Source: Delphinapterus leucas (taxonomy: Eukaryota > Chordata > Mammalia > Artiodactyla > Monodontidae). Taken from it: a stretch of DNA of 64,000 nucleotides. The stretch is from positions 13,800,654-13,864,653 of the forward strand of contig NW_022097999.1 in assembly GCF_002288925.2 (NCBI RefSeq). The letters run 5' to 3'. Numbering within the stretch: position 1 is the stretch's first letter; every line of letters begins with the position of its first letter. The translations under genes and the position numbers were made by a program. Positions 47,561-60,037 of the stretch are shown here, in pieces. The notes below the pieces were generated by a model. The model was not told the origin of the DNA, did not search any database, and saw only the letters and a program-made list of their open reading frames with translations.

Positions 47561-47958
47561 GGGGGGCTTCCCTGGTGGCACAGTCGTTAAGAATCCACCT
47601 GCCAATGCAGGGGACACGGGTTCAAGCCCTGGTCTGGGAAGATTCCCACATGCCACAGAGCAACTAAACCCGTGTGTCACAACTACTGAGCCTGCACTCT
47701 AGAGCCCGCGAGCCACAAGTGCTGAGCCTGAGAGCCACAACTACTGAAGCCCGCTCACCTATAGCCCTTGGTCCGCAACAAGAGAGGTCACTGCAATGAG
47801 AAGCCCGTGCACTGCAATGAAGAGTAGCCCCCGCTCGCTGCAATTAGAGAAAGCCCGTGCGCAGCAATGAAGACCCAACGCAGCCCCCCAAAAAAATTAA
47901 TTTAAAAAAAAAAGGAATTCTGGATAAAACATGGTAAATACCCTTTAAATAAATAAAT
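47561..47958 (+). mobile_element. CHR SINE, long form (first of a pair at one site)
   Basis: Head GGGGCTTCCCTGGTGGCACA, box B GGGTTCAAGCCC, A-rich tail from 47888. Flanks AAAGATGCCTGCTG (47547-47560) and AAAGTTGCCTGCTG (47959-47972). Confidence 0.92.
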
Positions 47959-47972
47959 AAAGTTGCCTGCTG

Positions 47973-48129
47973 GGAATTCCCTGGTGGTTCAGTGGTTAGG
48001 ACTCCACCCTTTCACTGCCAAGGGCCCGGGTTCAATCCCTGGTCAGGGAACTGGGATCCCACAAGCCTTGTGGCATGGCAAATAAATAAACAAGCAAACA
48101 ATACAATACGATACAATACAATAAAAAAT
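47973..48129 (+). mobile_element. CHR-related SINE, GGGAATTCC type (second of the pair)
   Basis: Head GGAATTCCCTGGTGGTTCAG, box B GGGTTCAATCCC, tail an AATAC-type array (48090-48125). The third copy of the shared flank, AAAGATGCCCGCTT, is at 48130-48143. Confidence 0.92.
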
Positions 48130-49153
48130 AAAGATGCCCGCTTCCTTTGCCCTCTTCATTTTGTATGCTAGACTTCCCTCTTCTACGTCTCTCCTGATCT
48201 GAGACCTTAAAATGAGAGTGAAAAGGATATGGCAAGAAATTATGGGATTCTTATAGCAAGAGCTAAGCAATGTTGGTTACAATTTGACTATTTCACATTT
48301 TATAATTTTACATGACTCATGACTTTTGTGTGGGGAGCATAACTGAAACAAACTATCATACTTGAAGTGGCCTCAGGGCCCTGTCTGTAAAGGAAAATAT
48401 TGGAATTTTGAGTTCTTAGACCTCATTTTGACAAATTGAATTATCCTCAGAACTCCTCTTATATCTTTCTTTTTTGTTTCTTTATTGGCAGTCTGTGATG
48501 GGAGGGGATTTTTGTGTGTGTGCATAAATAGACTCAATCAAACAATATTGCAGATTAATACAGGCAAGATTAAGGCCCAGTCTACTTCCCAGAGAAACAC
48601 ATGCCTCCCCATTCCTTTTTCAACCTAGGACCTGGACGTTAAACTTGAATATTTCACTTATGTTCTCCTTTGGCTTTGATGTTCGTAAATGTTGAACGTT
48701 AGGAGCTACCAAGGGGTCACACCCATAACTGCTTTCTTGTGAGAAGCCAAAGGTTTGACTTCTTCTTTTAATCATAACGAATCCTTTGTATTCCAGATTA
48801 TACCTAGCATTGGGCCTTGGAGGCTGCATGCCAGTTACTTGACTAGGATTTAAAGTTAGTTGGTTTGCTATTCCACTTTCAGAAGGACCTAAAATACTTT
48901 ATTATTTATTTATTTAAAATTTTTGCTGTTGATAAGACTTCTTTTCCATTTAAAAATTTATTCAGTCCATCTCACTCGTTTTCTCCTCTCCTCACCTCCC
49001 CTCCAGGTGCTTAGGTTGATCCTGTGGGAACATAATGTTTTCATCCTCATTCTGTAGATATCTGTGGACCTTCTTAAGCTGAGCCTTAAAATTTCCATTT
49101 CTCAGCTCTTCTCTGTGTTGCTTCTCTTATGACTTTCTTGACTTCAGCTTTTC

Positions 49154-49447
49154 TTTTTTAATTAATTAATTAATTTATTTATTGGCTGTGTTGGGTCTTC
49201 GTTGCCGCGCACAGGCTTTCTCTAGTTGCGGCAAGCGGGGGGCTGCTCTTCGTTGTGGCACCCGGGCTTCTCACTGCGGTGGCTTCTCTTACTGTGGAGC
49301 ATGGGCTCTAGGCATGCGGACTTCAATAGTTGTGGCACACGGGCTTAGTTGCTCCGTGGCATGTGGGATCTTCCCGGACCAGGGCTCAAACCCGTATCCC
49401 CTGCATTGGCAGGCAGATTCGTAACCACTGTACCACTAGGGAAGTCC
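49154..49447 (-). mobile_element. CHR SINE, long form
   Basis: TTAA-rich tail left, head ACCACTAGGGAAGTCC. ACTTCAGCTTTTCT and ACTTAAGCTTTTTCT flank it. Confidence 0.9.
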
Positions 49448-49625
49448 AACTTAAGCTTTTTCTCCCCATCTTTCTTGCTCTAAAGATCACGTCCAGCATC
49501 TCCTTAGAAGAAGATAGATAGGGATTAGATGTCCTCGGTGAACCAGTACTGTATTTCTCTCCTTGAGCCTAATTTTTATCTGCTAGGCATAGGGGAAAAT
49601 CTAGAATGAGTATTAGCCCTTTGTA

Positions 49626-50917
49626 TTGGGTTGGCCAAAAAGTTCTTTCAGTTTTTAAGAAAAAACAAAAGATATATTTTTCATTTTCACCAAGAACTTC
49701 ATTGAACAACGTATTCACTGTTTTCTTCAACTACCTTCTGCCATTTTTTTAGGCAACTTCATAATTCCATCTTCCCAAAACTTTTTATCTTTTTGAGCAA
49801 AGAACTGTTCCAGGTGCCTTTTCCAGTCTTCCAGGGAATTGAAACGTTTTCCATTAAGAGAATTTTGTAAAGACCGAAATAAATGGAAATCCAAAGGTGC
49901 AATGTCTAGTGAATACGGTGGATGAATCAGAACCTCCCAGCCAAGCTGTAACAGTTTGTGCCTCGTCATCAAAGAAACATGCCATCTTGCGTTATCCTGA
50001 TGGAAGATTATGCACTTTCTGTCGACTAATTCTGGACCCTTCTTGTCAAGTTGTCAAGTGCTGCTTTCAGTTGGTCTATTTGGGAGCAGTACTTATAGGA
50101 ATTAATCATTTGGTTTTCTGGAAGTAGCTCATAAAAGAGGACTCTCTTCCGATCCCACCATATACACAACATCACCTTCTCTGGATGAAGACTGACTGGC
50201 CTTTGGTGTGGTTGATGGTGGTTTATTTCACTTGCCCCATGACCTCTTCGTTCCACATTATTGTACAGTATCCACTTTTCATCGCCTGTCACAATTTGTT
50301 TTAAAAATGGAACGTTTTCGTTACGTTTCAGTAAAGGATCACACGTGGAAATACGGTCAAGAAGGTTTTTTCGCTTAACTTATGTGGAACGCAAACATCA
50401 AAGCGATTCACATAACCAAGCTGGTGCAAATGATTTTCAACACTTGATTTGGATATTTTGAGTATGTCGGCTTTCTCCCGCGTGGTATAACATTGATTAT
50501 TCTCAGTTAATGTCTCGATTTGATCCTTATCAGCTTCAACTGGTTACCTGACTGTGGAGCATTGTCCAACAAGAAATCTCAAGCACAAAAGTTCGCAAAT
50601 CACTTTTGACACGTTCAGTCAGTCACAGCACCTTCTCCATACACTGCACAAATCTTTTTTTGCGTTTCAGTTGTGTTTTTACCTTTCTTAAAATAATAAA
50701 GCATAATGTGCTAAAAATGTTGCTTTTTTCTTCCATCTTCGATTTTAAAATGGCTACACAAAAATTCACCAATTTTGATGTCTTTTTTTAAATGCACACT
50801 GATATGACAGCTCTCACATGCAATCTAACAAAATTGTTTTGAATGAAGTTAAAGGCAACTAAGTGCAACTAGAGCCATCTTACGGAAGAAAACGAATGAA
50901 CCTTTTGGCCAACCCAA
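49626..50917 (-). mobile_element. Mariner DNA transposon, full length, inactivated
   Basis: Inverted repeats TTGGGTTGGCCAAAAAG (left) and its complement ending CTTTTGGCCAACCCAA (right) bound 1,292 bp, flanked by TA on both sides (49624-49625 and 50918-50919). The ends differ at about three of 25 positions. This size and TA target are typical of Tc1/mariner elements. The terminal sequence is that of the mariner common in cetartiodactyl genomes, not Hsmar1. Confidence 0.95.
49699..50736 (-). pseudogene. Mariner transposase pseudogene
   Basis: The span from the ATG at 50736 to a TGA at 49699 is 1,038 bp, the length of a roughly 345-residue mariner transposase. The three catalytic aspartates are still visible: TGDEKWI near 50280, FHQDNAR near 50005 and YSLDIAP near 49905, the D,D34D arrangement. 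In the second motif the usual Pro after NAR is Trp. Several frameshifts and stops break the frame: early in the N-terminal DNA-binding part, between the first and second aspartates, and near the end, where an A run shifts the last residues. The gene cannot encode an active enzyme. It is a cut-and-paste integrase-fold transposase remnant, unrelated to AMBRA1. Confidence 0.92.
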
Positions 50918-51219
50918 TAGGTTTTTTCCCGGCTCTGTCCAATAGACAGTATAGCTGCATTAGAAAGAGTAGAATTTAGGGTAGAAATTAGGGTCTCTCT
51001 TTGTATTTGAGAAGTATGTGAATGGATCTGTTCTGTTCATGTCGATCTTATACCTCAGAACAATGATTTGTTCATTTATTCCCTTATTCATTGGAAACTA
51101 TTTTCCCCTTGTGGTTCTAATACTTATTAATTTCATTATGAAAATAATCAACCAGGAAAAATACCAAAACTGAATGATTTTACTATTTCTCTCATTGTTT
51201 TTCAGACAGATAATATAGT

Positions 51220-51596
51220 TTGGGGGGGTTTTTGTAGCCACATTGGGTCTTTGTTGCTGCGTGTGGGCTTTCTCTAGTTGTGGCGAGTGGGGGCTACTCT
51301 TCGTTGCAGTGCGTGGGCTTCTCATTGCAGTGGCTTCTCTTGTTGCGGAGCTCAGGCCCTAGGCGCACGGGCTTCAGTAGTTGCAGCATGTGGGCTCAGT
51401 AGTTGCGGCATGCAAGCCCTAGAGCACACGGGCTTCAGTAGTTGTAGCTCACGGACTCTAGAGCGCAGGCTCAGTAGTTATGGCGCACGGGCTTAGTTGC
51501 TCCTCGGCATGTGGGATCTTCCCAGACCACAGATCGAACCCATGTCCCCTACATTGGCAGGTGGATTCTTAACCACTGCGCCACCAGGGAAGTCCT
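51220..51596 (-). mobile_element. CHR SINE, long form
   Basis: Head GCCACCAGGGAAGTCCT at 51596. Perfect GATAATATAGT at 51209-51219 and 51597-51607 flanks it. The tail is G/T-rich rather than pure T. Confidence 0.93.
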
Positions 51597-51659
51597 GATA
51601 ATATAGTCTTATAGTCTTGTTTTTAAGTTTGTGTGTAATAAATTCAGTGGAACATACTT

Positions 51660-51791
51660 GTTTTTGTTTTTGTTTTTTTTTGGCCGTGCCACATGGCATG
51701 TGGGATCTTAGTTCCCTCACCAGGGATCGAACCTTTGAGCCCTGCAGTGGAAGTGTGGAGACTTAACCGCTGGACCGCCAGGGAAGTCCCG
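51660..51791 (-). mobile_element. CHR-related SINE, short GGGAATTCC-like type
   Basis: Tail left, head GACCGCCAGGGAAGTCCC. AGTGGAACATACTT (51646) and AGTGGAATATACTT (51792) flank it. It lies 63 bases from the previous SINE. Confidence 0.9.
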
Positions 51792-53689
51792 AGTGGAATA
51801 TACTTCTTGAGTGCTACAACTTGCTAGGCCCTACACTAAGTGCTGGGAATTTTTAACAGAAAAAAATAAGTTAACTTTCAGGTTCAGTTATTATTTTCAT
51901 ATCTTTTCAAAAGTGCTTTGACTTACTGTAAACAGACGTCCTAGGTTTTATCTGTTTCCTTACTCTTGATCATTACGTCACTCTGTCACAATTTCCCCCA
52001 CAGGTAACAGGAAAATAATTAACTTTGATCTGTAACAAGGCTTTACCCAAAGATATCAATAGAATACTTAGCCTATCAGAGAATTGTTACAAAAATGCAA
52101 GTTATCACTTCTCTAGTTTTCCTTGTGTCTCTTAACCACACCTAAAGTTCCTACCACTCAAACCAGGCTTCAACAGCCTTTTCTTCAACAAGCTTTTTTG
52201 GGAGGTACAGTGTCGTTCCAGCTTAGCTTCCTTAGATGAGGTCAATTGTTTCTCTGGCTGTCAGAGACGCTGTCATTCTGATGTGATACGGGAAGATATA
52301 GTCTTTAATGAGTGCCTTTGGCACTGATTGTCAATTGCTTATTTCCTGGTGATGTTGCATTAAAGTATTAATTAACCACTAAATTCAAGTTGACCTCTTA
52401 GTCAAGGAGGCAGCTTTGCTTTCCTGAAGGGAGGCTGGCTTTTCTTATACAACCTAGCATGCTGGTATGCCACCAAGTTTTGTCTGGTGTGTGAAATGCA
52501 GTTTTGCTAAATAAAATTATTTCGGTGTGAGGTTGACTTTGGGCCTGAGGATGTCACACATGTGTTCTAGAGTAGGATATAAGTTGGTAGGAGTAAGAGG
52601 TAAGATGCTGGTGCCAAAGACAGAGCTTGTGTTTCCTAGAGCATATGAGAAGTTAGGTTGGAGTGCGAACAGTCAGGGCAGGGAGTACTGTTCTGCTCAT
52701 TGATGCAGTACCAAAGGCCATCAGACGTGTGCTGTGAGACACTGTCTTATTAAAATAGTGCTGGCGTTTTTATTAGTGTCGACTTTTCTGTTGCGTTGAG
52801 TCTTTTAATCCCTTCAAAAATACTGCCAAAAAATCTAGTACCCAGATGGTACATTGTGAACACAAAAAGACTGAGAACTACTGATCTTGTGTGCTAGAAG
52901 GTGAACTAGACATTGACGGCCGGGTTTTTGTCATTTTGGCTCTTTCAATAATTCACAGTGTAATTTGAGTGAGTCATTTTGTCTCTTTGTCCACTTGACA
53001 GGTGAGGATGTGGTGCTTACCTCCATGTTCCTTCCAGGGATTAAGTGGAAAAAAATGGTAAAGCACTCTAACTTCTTTGAAAAATATATTATCTGAAGTT
53101 AAAAGGAATAAAAGTAGATGTTTGCCTTAGCGCCCAGGTTATTTGCAGTACATGAACTACTTGGGACAAGCCAAGACTGCCAACTTTAGATGTTCTGGTG
53201 ACAGGAACACCTTGATGCTAAGAGACAGTCTTAGGAGACTGAAAAGGATCCATCTCAGCTTAATAAAATGAGTTGCTGAAGCACATCTGAGTTGTGCTAG
53301 GCACCCTTGGGACATAAAATAAATACTTCTTGATGAACTAAATAGAGGTGGTTACAGCAGCAGTAACAGGAAGCAGGACTTGTCTAGGGTTTGTGCATAA
53401 TCTTCTCATAGGCTGAATGTAGTTTGTGAAGTGTCCTTTGACTCTCCTTAAGTAATTATTTTGATCTCTTCTCAGCTTTTCCAAGAATATAATGTCAACC
53501 AAAGATCTTAGGCCATTCCCTACTCCTTTGTAAAAGTTATGTGGATATGAAATAAGACATCAAATCCTGAAAGTAGAAAGTTATTTCTTAACCACTTTGG
53601 GAGGTTAAAAATGCCAACATAATCTTAAAGAAATAATCTGATAAAGCAAACCTGTGTAAATGAATTTATTATTGCCTTGGGGAGAGGCC

Positions 53690-53835
53690 ATATAGCTTAA
53701 TACTCAGGACAGCTGAATTCAAATTTCATCTCACCTCTTACTAACTGGGTGACCATGGGAAAGTTGTTTAACTTATCTGAGCCTCAATTTCTTCATCTGT
53801 AAAGAGGGGTTCTGTATAAGCCTTTCAGTGACTAC
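53690..53835 (+). mobile_element. MIR SINE fragment
   Basis: ACTGGGTGACCATGGGAAAG and CTGAGCCTCAATTTCTTCAT are MIR core. Confidence 0.8.
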
Positions 53836-53919
53836 GCTATTTAAAATTGCCAACTTTTCACCCTTTGTACTTTCCATTCCTCTTCTCTGTTTTATATTTC
53901 TCCATGACAGTTAACATAA

Positions 53920-54075
53920 TTTAACGTGCTGTGTGGACTCATGTCTTTGTTATATGTCTCTTCCTTCCCACAGAATGTAATTCCCATGAAGGCAGGAATT
54001 TTTGTCTGTTTTGTTCACTGTCTGGCATGTAGTAGGAACTCACTAAGTATTTGTCTAATGAATAAACAGATTTCC
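53920..54075 (+). mobile_element. L2 3' end
   Basis: CCCATGAAGGCAGGAATTTT, GTCTGTTTTGTTCACTGTCT and TGAATAAAC follow the L2 tail order. Confidence 0.75.
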
Positions 54076-54593
54076 TGTAGGATACTTGTGAAGATTGAAT
54101 GGGAACATTTATTGAACAAGAACTTATTGTGTCCCTTGGCACAAGATAAATATTTAGAAAATGGTAGCCATTATAGTTCATGAAGTATCTTTCTACATTT
54201 TTTTGAAAAATGAACATAAGCCACAGTGCTCAGTTATATCTGAATGCAAGGTGTGGATATTCGATGATTATAACTTTAAAAAAGTGAAATATATACTTCT
54301 GCTATGTCTTATTCTTAGATTTATTTTACTCTCAAGGTAACATATTCAAATTGTACCTAGGGTGTTTAATGTATTTATAATTTTACAATGTTTATCCTTG
54401 TATTCTCATATTTGTATACATATTTTCTGTCTCTCACTAAATTATTTGTTCCCTCAAGTCAAGAACCTTGTCTTTTTTCATATTTCTAGTGCCCAGTGCT
54501 TCTGTTATAGCCTATTTTGCTGTAATGCAAGAGTTATATTCCTAAGACATTCAGTATAATAAAATAAATTCTGTTTTAAAAACAGTAGTTTCA

Positions 54594-54717
54594 GGGAATT
54601 CCCTGACAGTGCAGTGGTTAGGACTCAGAGCTTTCACTGCTGAGGGTGTGAGTTCAATTCCAGATTAGGGAACTAAATCCCACAAGCCGTGCAGCATGGC
54701 CAAAAAAAACAAAAAAC
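54594..54717 (+). mobile_element. CHR-related SINE, GGGAATTCC type
   Basis: Head GGGAATTCCCTGACAGTGCA, box B-like AGTTCAATTCC, A-rich tail. AAAACAGTAGTTTCA (54579-54593) and AAAACAGTACTTTCA (54718-54732) flank it. Confidence 0.93.
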
Positions 54718-55465
54718 AAAACAGTACTTTCATTTGGAGGCAGGAGGGTTATAAGAGCTAGAGAGTTCAACATACAATAACACATTTTACCTGAGGCAAT
54801 TTCAATTAAAATATATTACAGCTATATATATATATAAGCATAAAGCCTATACCAACCAAACCTAACATTTGATTACATCTTCCTTTTCCTTAAGAGTGAT
54901 GGCTGGGCTTTTTTTTTTTTTTAAATAACTATCAGTGCATACAGCTTACATTCTTATCACTTTTTTTTTTTTTTTTTTTTTTTTACCATTTTAAAACATT
55001 GAAGTGTAGTTAATTCACAATGTTGTGTTAGCCTCAGTTACACAGAAAAGCGATTCAGTTATAAATAAATTTAAATATATATATTCTTCTTCAGATTCTT
55101 TTCCATTATGGACTGTTATAAGATATTGAATATAGTTCCCTATGCCATACAGTAGATCCCCGCCACCCATCCACTTTATATACAGTAGTGTGCATATGCC
55201 AATCCCAAACTCCCAGTTTATCCATCTCCCCCTCCCTGCCCCTGCTGTCCCCCTTGGTGGCCACAAGTTTGCCCTCTATGTCTGTGAGTCTATCTCTGTT
55301 TTGTAAATAAGTTCATTTCTATCATTTTTTTAGATTCCACATATAAGTGATATATGATATTTGTCTTTGTCTGACTTACTTCACTCAATACGACAATCTC
55401 TGAGTCCATCCATGTTGCTGCAGATGGCATTATTTCATTCTTTCTATGGCCGAGTAATATTCCAT

Positions 55466-55481
55466 TGTGTGTGTGTGTGTG

Positions 55482-55517
<36 letters not shown>

Positions 55518-55530
55518 TATACACACACCA
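55466..55530. repeat. GT/AC compound microsatellite within L1
   Basis: GTGTGTGTGTGTGTGTATAC followed by about 14 AC units. It is self-complementary and could fold. Confidence 0.9.
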
Positions 55531-55636
55531 CATCTTCTTCATCTATTTATTTGTCGATGGACATTTACCTTGCTTCCATGTCTTGGCTATTGTAAATAGT
55601 GCTGCTATGAACATTGGGGTGCATGTATCTTTTTGA

Positions 55637-58126
55637 TTAGAGTTTTCTCTGGATATATGCCCATGTGATTGCAGGACCACATGGTAATTCTATTTTTAGT
55701 TTTTTAAGGAACCTCCATACTGTTCTCCATAGTGACTGCACCAATTTACATTCCCACCAACAGTGTAAGAGGCTTCCTTTTTCTCCACACCCTCTCCAGC
55801 ATTTATTATTTATAGACTCTTTAATGATGGCCATTCTGCTTGGTGTGAAGTGATACCTCATTGTAGCTATGATTTGTATTTCTCTAATAATTAGTGATAT
55901 TGAGCATCTTCTCATGTGCCTGTTAGCCATCCATATGTCTTCTTCAGAGAAATGTCTGTTTAGGTCTTCTGCCCATTTTTTGATTTTTTTTTTTTAATAT
56001 TAAGCTGCATGAGCTGTTCGTATATTTTGGAAATTAATCCCTTCTAAGTAGCCTGGTGTGCAAATATTTTCTCCCAGTTCATAGGTTATCTTTTCACTTT
56101 GTTTATGGTTTCCTTTGCTGTGTAAAAGCTTTTAAGTTTAATTAGGTCCCATTTGTTTATTTTTGTTTTTATTTCCATTACTTTAGGAGACGGATCCAAA
56201 AAAATATTACTGCGATTTAGGTCACAGAGTGTTCTTCCTATGTTTTTCCTCTAGGAGTTTTATAGTATCTGGTCTTACATTTAGGTCTTTAATCCATTTT
56301 GGGTTTATTTTTGTATATAGCGTAGAAAATGTTCTAATTTCATTCTTTTACATGTAACTGTCCAGTGTTCCTAATACCACTTATGGAAGAGACTGTCTTT
56401 TGTCCATTGTATATTCTTGCCTCCTTTGTCATAGATTAATTGACCATAAGTGTGTGGGTTTACTTCTGGGCTTTCTATCGTGTTCCATTGATCTATATGT
56501 CTGTTTTTGTGCCAGTACTATACTGTTTTGATTACTGTACTTTTGTAATATAGTCTGAAGTCAAGGAGCATGATTCCTCCAGCTCTGTTCTTCTTTCTCA
56601 AGATTGTTTTGGCTATTTGGGGTCTTCTGTTTTTTCCATACAAATTAAAAAAGAAATTTGTTCTAGTTCTATGAAAAATGCCATTGGTGATTTGATAGGA
56701 TTGCATTGAATCTGTAGATTGCCTTCAGTAGTATTGTCATTTTAACAATATTGATTCTTCCAATCCAAGAAGACAGTATATCTTCCATCTGTTTGTGTCA
56801 TCTTCAATTTCTTTCATCAGCGTCTTACAGATTTCGGAGTGCAGGGGTCTGTTACCTCCTTCAGTAGGTTTATCCCTAGGTATTCTATTCTTTTTGATGG
56901 TAAATGGGATTGTTTCCTTAATTTCTCTTTCTGATGTTTCATTGTTAGTATATAGAAATGCAATAGATTTATTAATTTTGTATCCAGCAACTTTACAGAA
57001 TTCATTGATGAGCTCTAGTAATTTTCTGGTTGCATCTGTAGGATTTTCTATGTATTGCATCATGTCATCTGCAAACAGTGACAGTTTTATTTCTTTTCCA
57101 ATTTGGATTCCTTGTATTTCTTTTTCTTCTCTGATTGCTGTGGCTAGGACTTCTAAAACTGTGTTGAATAAAAGTGGCTAGAGTGGACATCCTTGTCTTG
57201 TTCCTGATCTTAGAGGAAATGCTTTCAGCTTTTCACCATTGAGTATGATGTTAGCTGTGGGTTTGTCATATATGACCTTTATTATGTTGAGTTATGTTCC
57301 CTCTATGCCCAGTTTCTGAAGAGTTTTTTTATCATAAATGGATATTGAATTTATCAAAAGCTTTTTCTGCATCTATTGCGATGACCATATGGTTTTTATT
57401 CTTCAGTTTGTTAATGTGGTGCATCAAGTTGATCAATTTGCAGATATTGAAAAATCCTTGCATCCCTGGAATAAATCTGACTTGATCATAATGTATGATC
57501 TTTTAAGGTATTGTGAGAGCCAGTTTGCTAGTATTTTATTGAGGATTTTTGCCTCTGTGTTGGTCAGTGGTATTGGCCTGTAATTTTCTTTTTTTGTGAT
57601 ATCTTTGTCTGGTTTTGGTATCAGGGTAATAATACTGGCCTCACAGAATGAGTTCTGAAGTGTTCCTTCCTCTGCATTTTTTTGGAATAGTTTCAGAAGG
57701 ATAGGTGTTAACTCTCCTCTAAATGTTTGGTAGAATTCACCTGTGAAGCCATCTGGTCCTGGACTTTTGTTTGTCAGGAATTTTAAAATTATTGATTCAA
57801 TTTTAGTACTGGTAATTGGCCTGTTCATATTTTCTGTTTCTTCCTGTTTCAGTCTTGGGAGATTTTACCTTTCTAGGAATTTGTCCATTTTTTCTAGGCT
57901 GTCCATTTTATTGGCATATAGTTGCTCATAGTAGTCTTTTATGATCCTATATATTTCTGTGGTGTCAGTTGTAACTTCTCCTTTTTCAATTCTGACGTTA
58001 TTGATTTGGACCCTCTCCCTTTTTCTCTTGATGAGTCTGGCTAAAGGTTTATCAATTTCGTTCATCTTTTCAAAGAACCAGCTTTTAGTTTCATTGATCT
58101 TTTCTATTGTTTTCTTAAGTCTCTGC
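55637..58126 (-). pseudogene. L1 ORF2 remnant (reverse transcriptase to C-terminus)
   Basis: ORF2 encodes the endonuclease/reverse transcriptase of L1; only the part from just before the polymerase remains. In order on the reverse strand: KKTIEKINETKSWFF near 58110; the fingers region with [14 protein letters not shown] near 57770 and [13 protein letters not shown] near 57640; the palm FADD motif at 57064-57075; YLGINL near 56860; and the C-terminal cysteine-rich motif [18 protein letters not shown] near 55780. Stops and frameshifts separate these blocks, so it is inactive. The endonuclease domain is missing by truncation. Confidence 0.92.
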
Positions 58127-58518
58127 ACATTCTTATCACCTTAAGTCCCTGCACCACCAGGGAAGCCCCTCAGACATTTTTCTAAATTCTTTCCACTTTG
58201 AATGGCCCACAACCTTCTTATGTTTAATACGTTGAAAGCCAAACTTTCTCCCACTCCCTATTTTTAGTAATTTTACCAACATTCTTCTTGATGCCCAGGT
58301 GCTAGGCCTGTAAATTTTTGTGGGTTATTACTTCACCCCAGCTACCTATATTCTGTTTCCTACCATGTATAGGTGATTCATCCCTACTGGAGTGTCTGAT
58401 TGTTTCTTCTTTCTCTTCTCACTATTCTAACCCTGATTCTGGCCTTTGTCATACCACTGCAGTTTTCTTTCTGGTGGCTCCCTGTTTCTAGTCTTCCCAC
58501 CTTTAAAATATTTGCCAG

Positions 58519-58850
58519 GGGCTTCCCTGGTCGCACAGTGGTTAAGAATCCACCTGTCAATGCAGGAGACAACGGGTTCGAGCCCTGGTCCGGGAAGAAC
58601 CCACATGCCACGGAGCAACTAAGCCCGTGCGCCACAACTACTGAGCCTGCACTCTAGAGCCCGCAAGCCATAACTACTGAGCCCACGTGCCACAATTACT
58701 GAAACCCGTGTGCCCAGAGCCTGTGCTCTGCAACAAGAGAAGCCACCGCGATGAGAGGCCTGCGCACCGCAACGAAAGAGTTGCCTCCGCTCACCACAAC
58801 GAGAGAAAGCCCACGCACAGCAACAAAGACCCAACGCAGCCAAAAATAAA
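58519..58850 (+). mobile_element. CHR SINE, long form
   Basis: Head GGGGCTTCCCTGGTCGCACA, box B GGGTTCGAGCCC, tail AAAAATAAATAAAT. Target duplication is unclear (AAATATTTGC against AAATATGCTC). Confidence 0.9.
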
Positions 58851-59718
58851 TAAATATGCTCATTGTATAAAGAGAATGGGAAAAGAAGGGTTACGGCTAG
58901 CAACTTACAACATTTCTCCTCCAGAAGAAACAAAATTGTATGTGAAAGGCAATATAAATTTATTATACTATTCCTGTATGCTATGAATATTTATATAGTC
59001 ATAATACTGTAAATAATTAACATTATTTAACCTAAAAATGGGGTATAACTATTTTGGTAGGATGAGGGAGGAAAGAGAGCAGGAGAAATCATTTCCCATC
59101 TTAGGAAGCCAGTAGATAATTGCTGAAATTGAAAAATTAGTAACAGCAGAAATATGACAGTTAATTATCAGAAGAAAAACAGCTAAAAGATTTGGAAAGT
59201 AATTGCTTCTGGAGAGCAGAAATCAAGGGAGAGGATGGAGCAGGAGGCTGCTCTTTAACTTTATTAGCCTTGTAATACTCTTTAACTTTTAAAATTATGT
59301 GTATGTAGTATTTTGATAAAAATTGAAATTTAAAAGCTATCCACCTTGTAATTCCCTTACTCAAAAAATTTCAAAGAGTTTCTATTTCCTGCTGTACAGA
59401 TGACAAATTCCTTGTCATTTTTTAAGCCTCATATTATATTCTGCTTTATATGAGCCTTTGCTTCCCAGTGAACTGATATTAGCCCTTGAACCCTGAATCA
59501 CCTTGAGCAGTAGCCTCTTTCTTCCTTGAATCATTCTCCCCCTCTCCTCCTTTCCAAATCCTTTGCTCCTTCCTTTAAGCCCTAGCTCCTATTTCTTCCC
59601 TAAGCTTTCCTGGTTTCTCCTCCCCAAGCCCAGTGACCTTTCCTAAACAGCTGTGGCTCTAGTCATCTGTACCATTCATTAGACACTTAAGTGGCCTTTT
59701 CTTGTTTGTAATGTTTTT

Positions 59719-60037
59719 TTTTTTAAGATAATTTCTAAGATGGATTATTATTATTTTTTAATTTATTTATTTATGGCTGTGTTGGGTCTTCGTTTCTGTG
59801 CGAGGGCTTTCTCTAGTTGTGGCAAGCGGGGGCCACTCTTCATCACGGTGCGCTGGCCTCTCACTATCGCGGCCTCTCTTGTTGCAGAGCACAGGCTCCA
59901 GACGCGCAGGCTCAGTAGTTGTGGCTCACAGGCTTAGTTGCTCTGCGGCATGTGGGATCTTCCCAGACCAGGGCTCGAACCTGTGTCCCCTGCATCGGCA
60001 GGCAGACTCTCAACCACAGCGCCACCAGGGAAGCCCC
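59719..60037 (-). mobile_element. CHR SINE, intermediate form
   Basis: Head GCCACCAGGGAAGCCCC at 60037. Perfect TGTAATGTTTTT at 59707-59718 and 60038-60049 flanks it. The tail side holds about 35 extra A/T-rich bases (AAGATAATTTCTAAGATGG). Confidence 0.9.

Larger units (their letters stand above)
54961..58126 (-). mobile_element. L1 retrotransposon, 5'-truncated, 3.17 kb, perfect duplication
   Basis: ACATTCTTATCAC flanks it perfectly at 54948-54960 and 58127-58139. From the left it has a long poly(T) tail, the 3' untranslated region, then the antisense of ORF2 back into the reverse transcriptase. The untranslated region includes a GT/AC microsatellite at 55466-55530. Confidence 0.95.
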
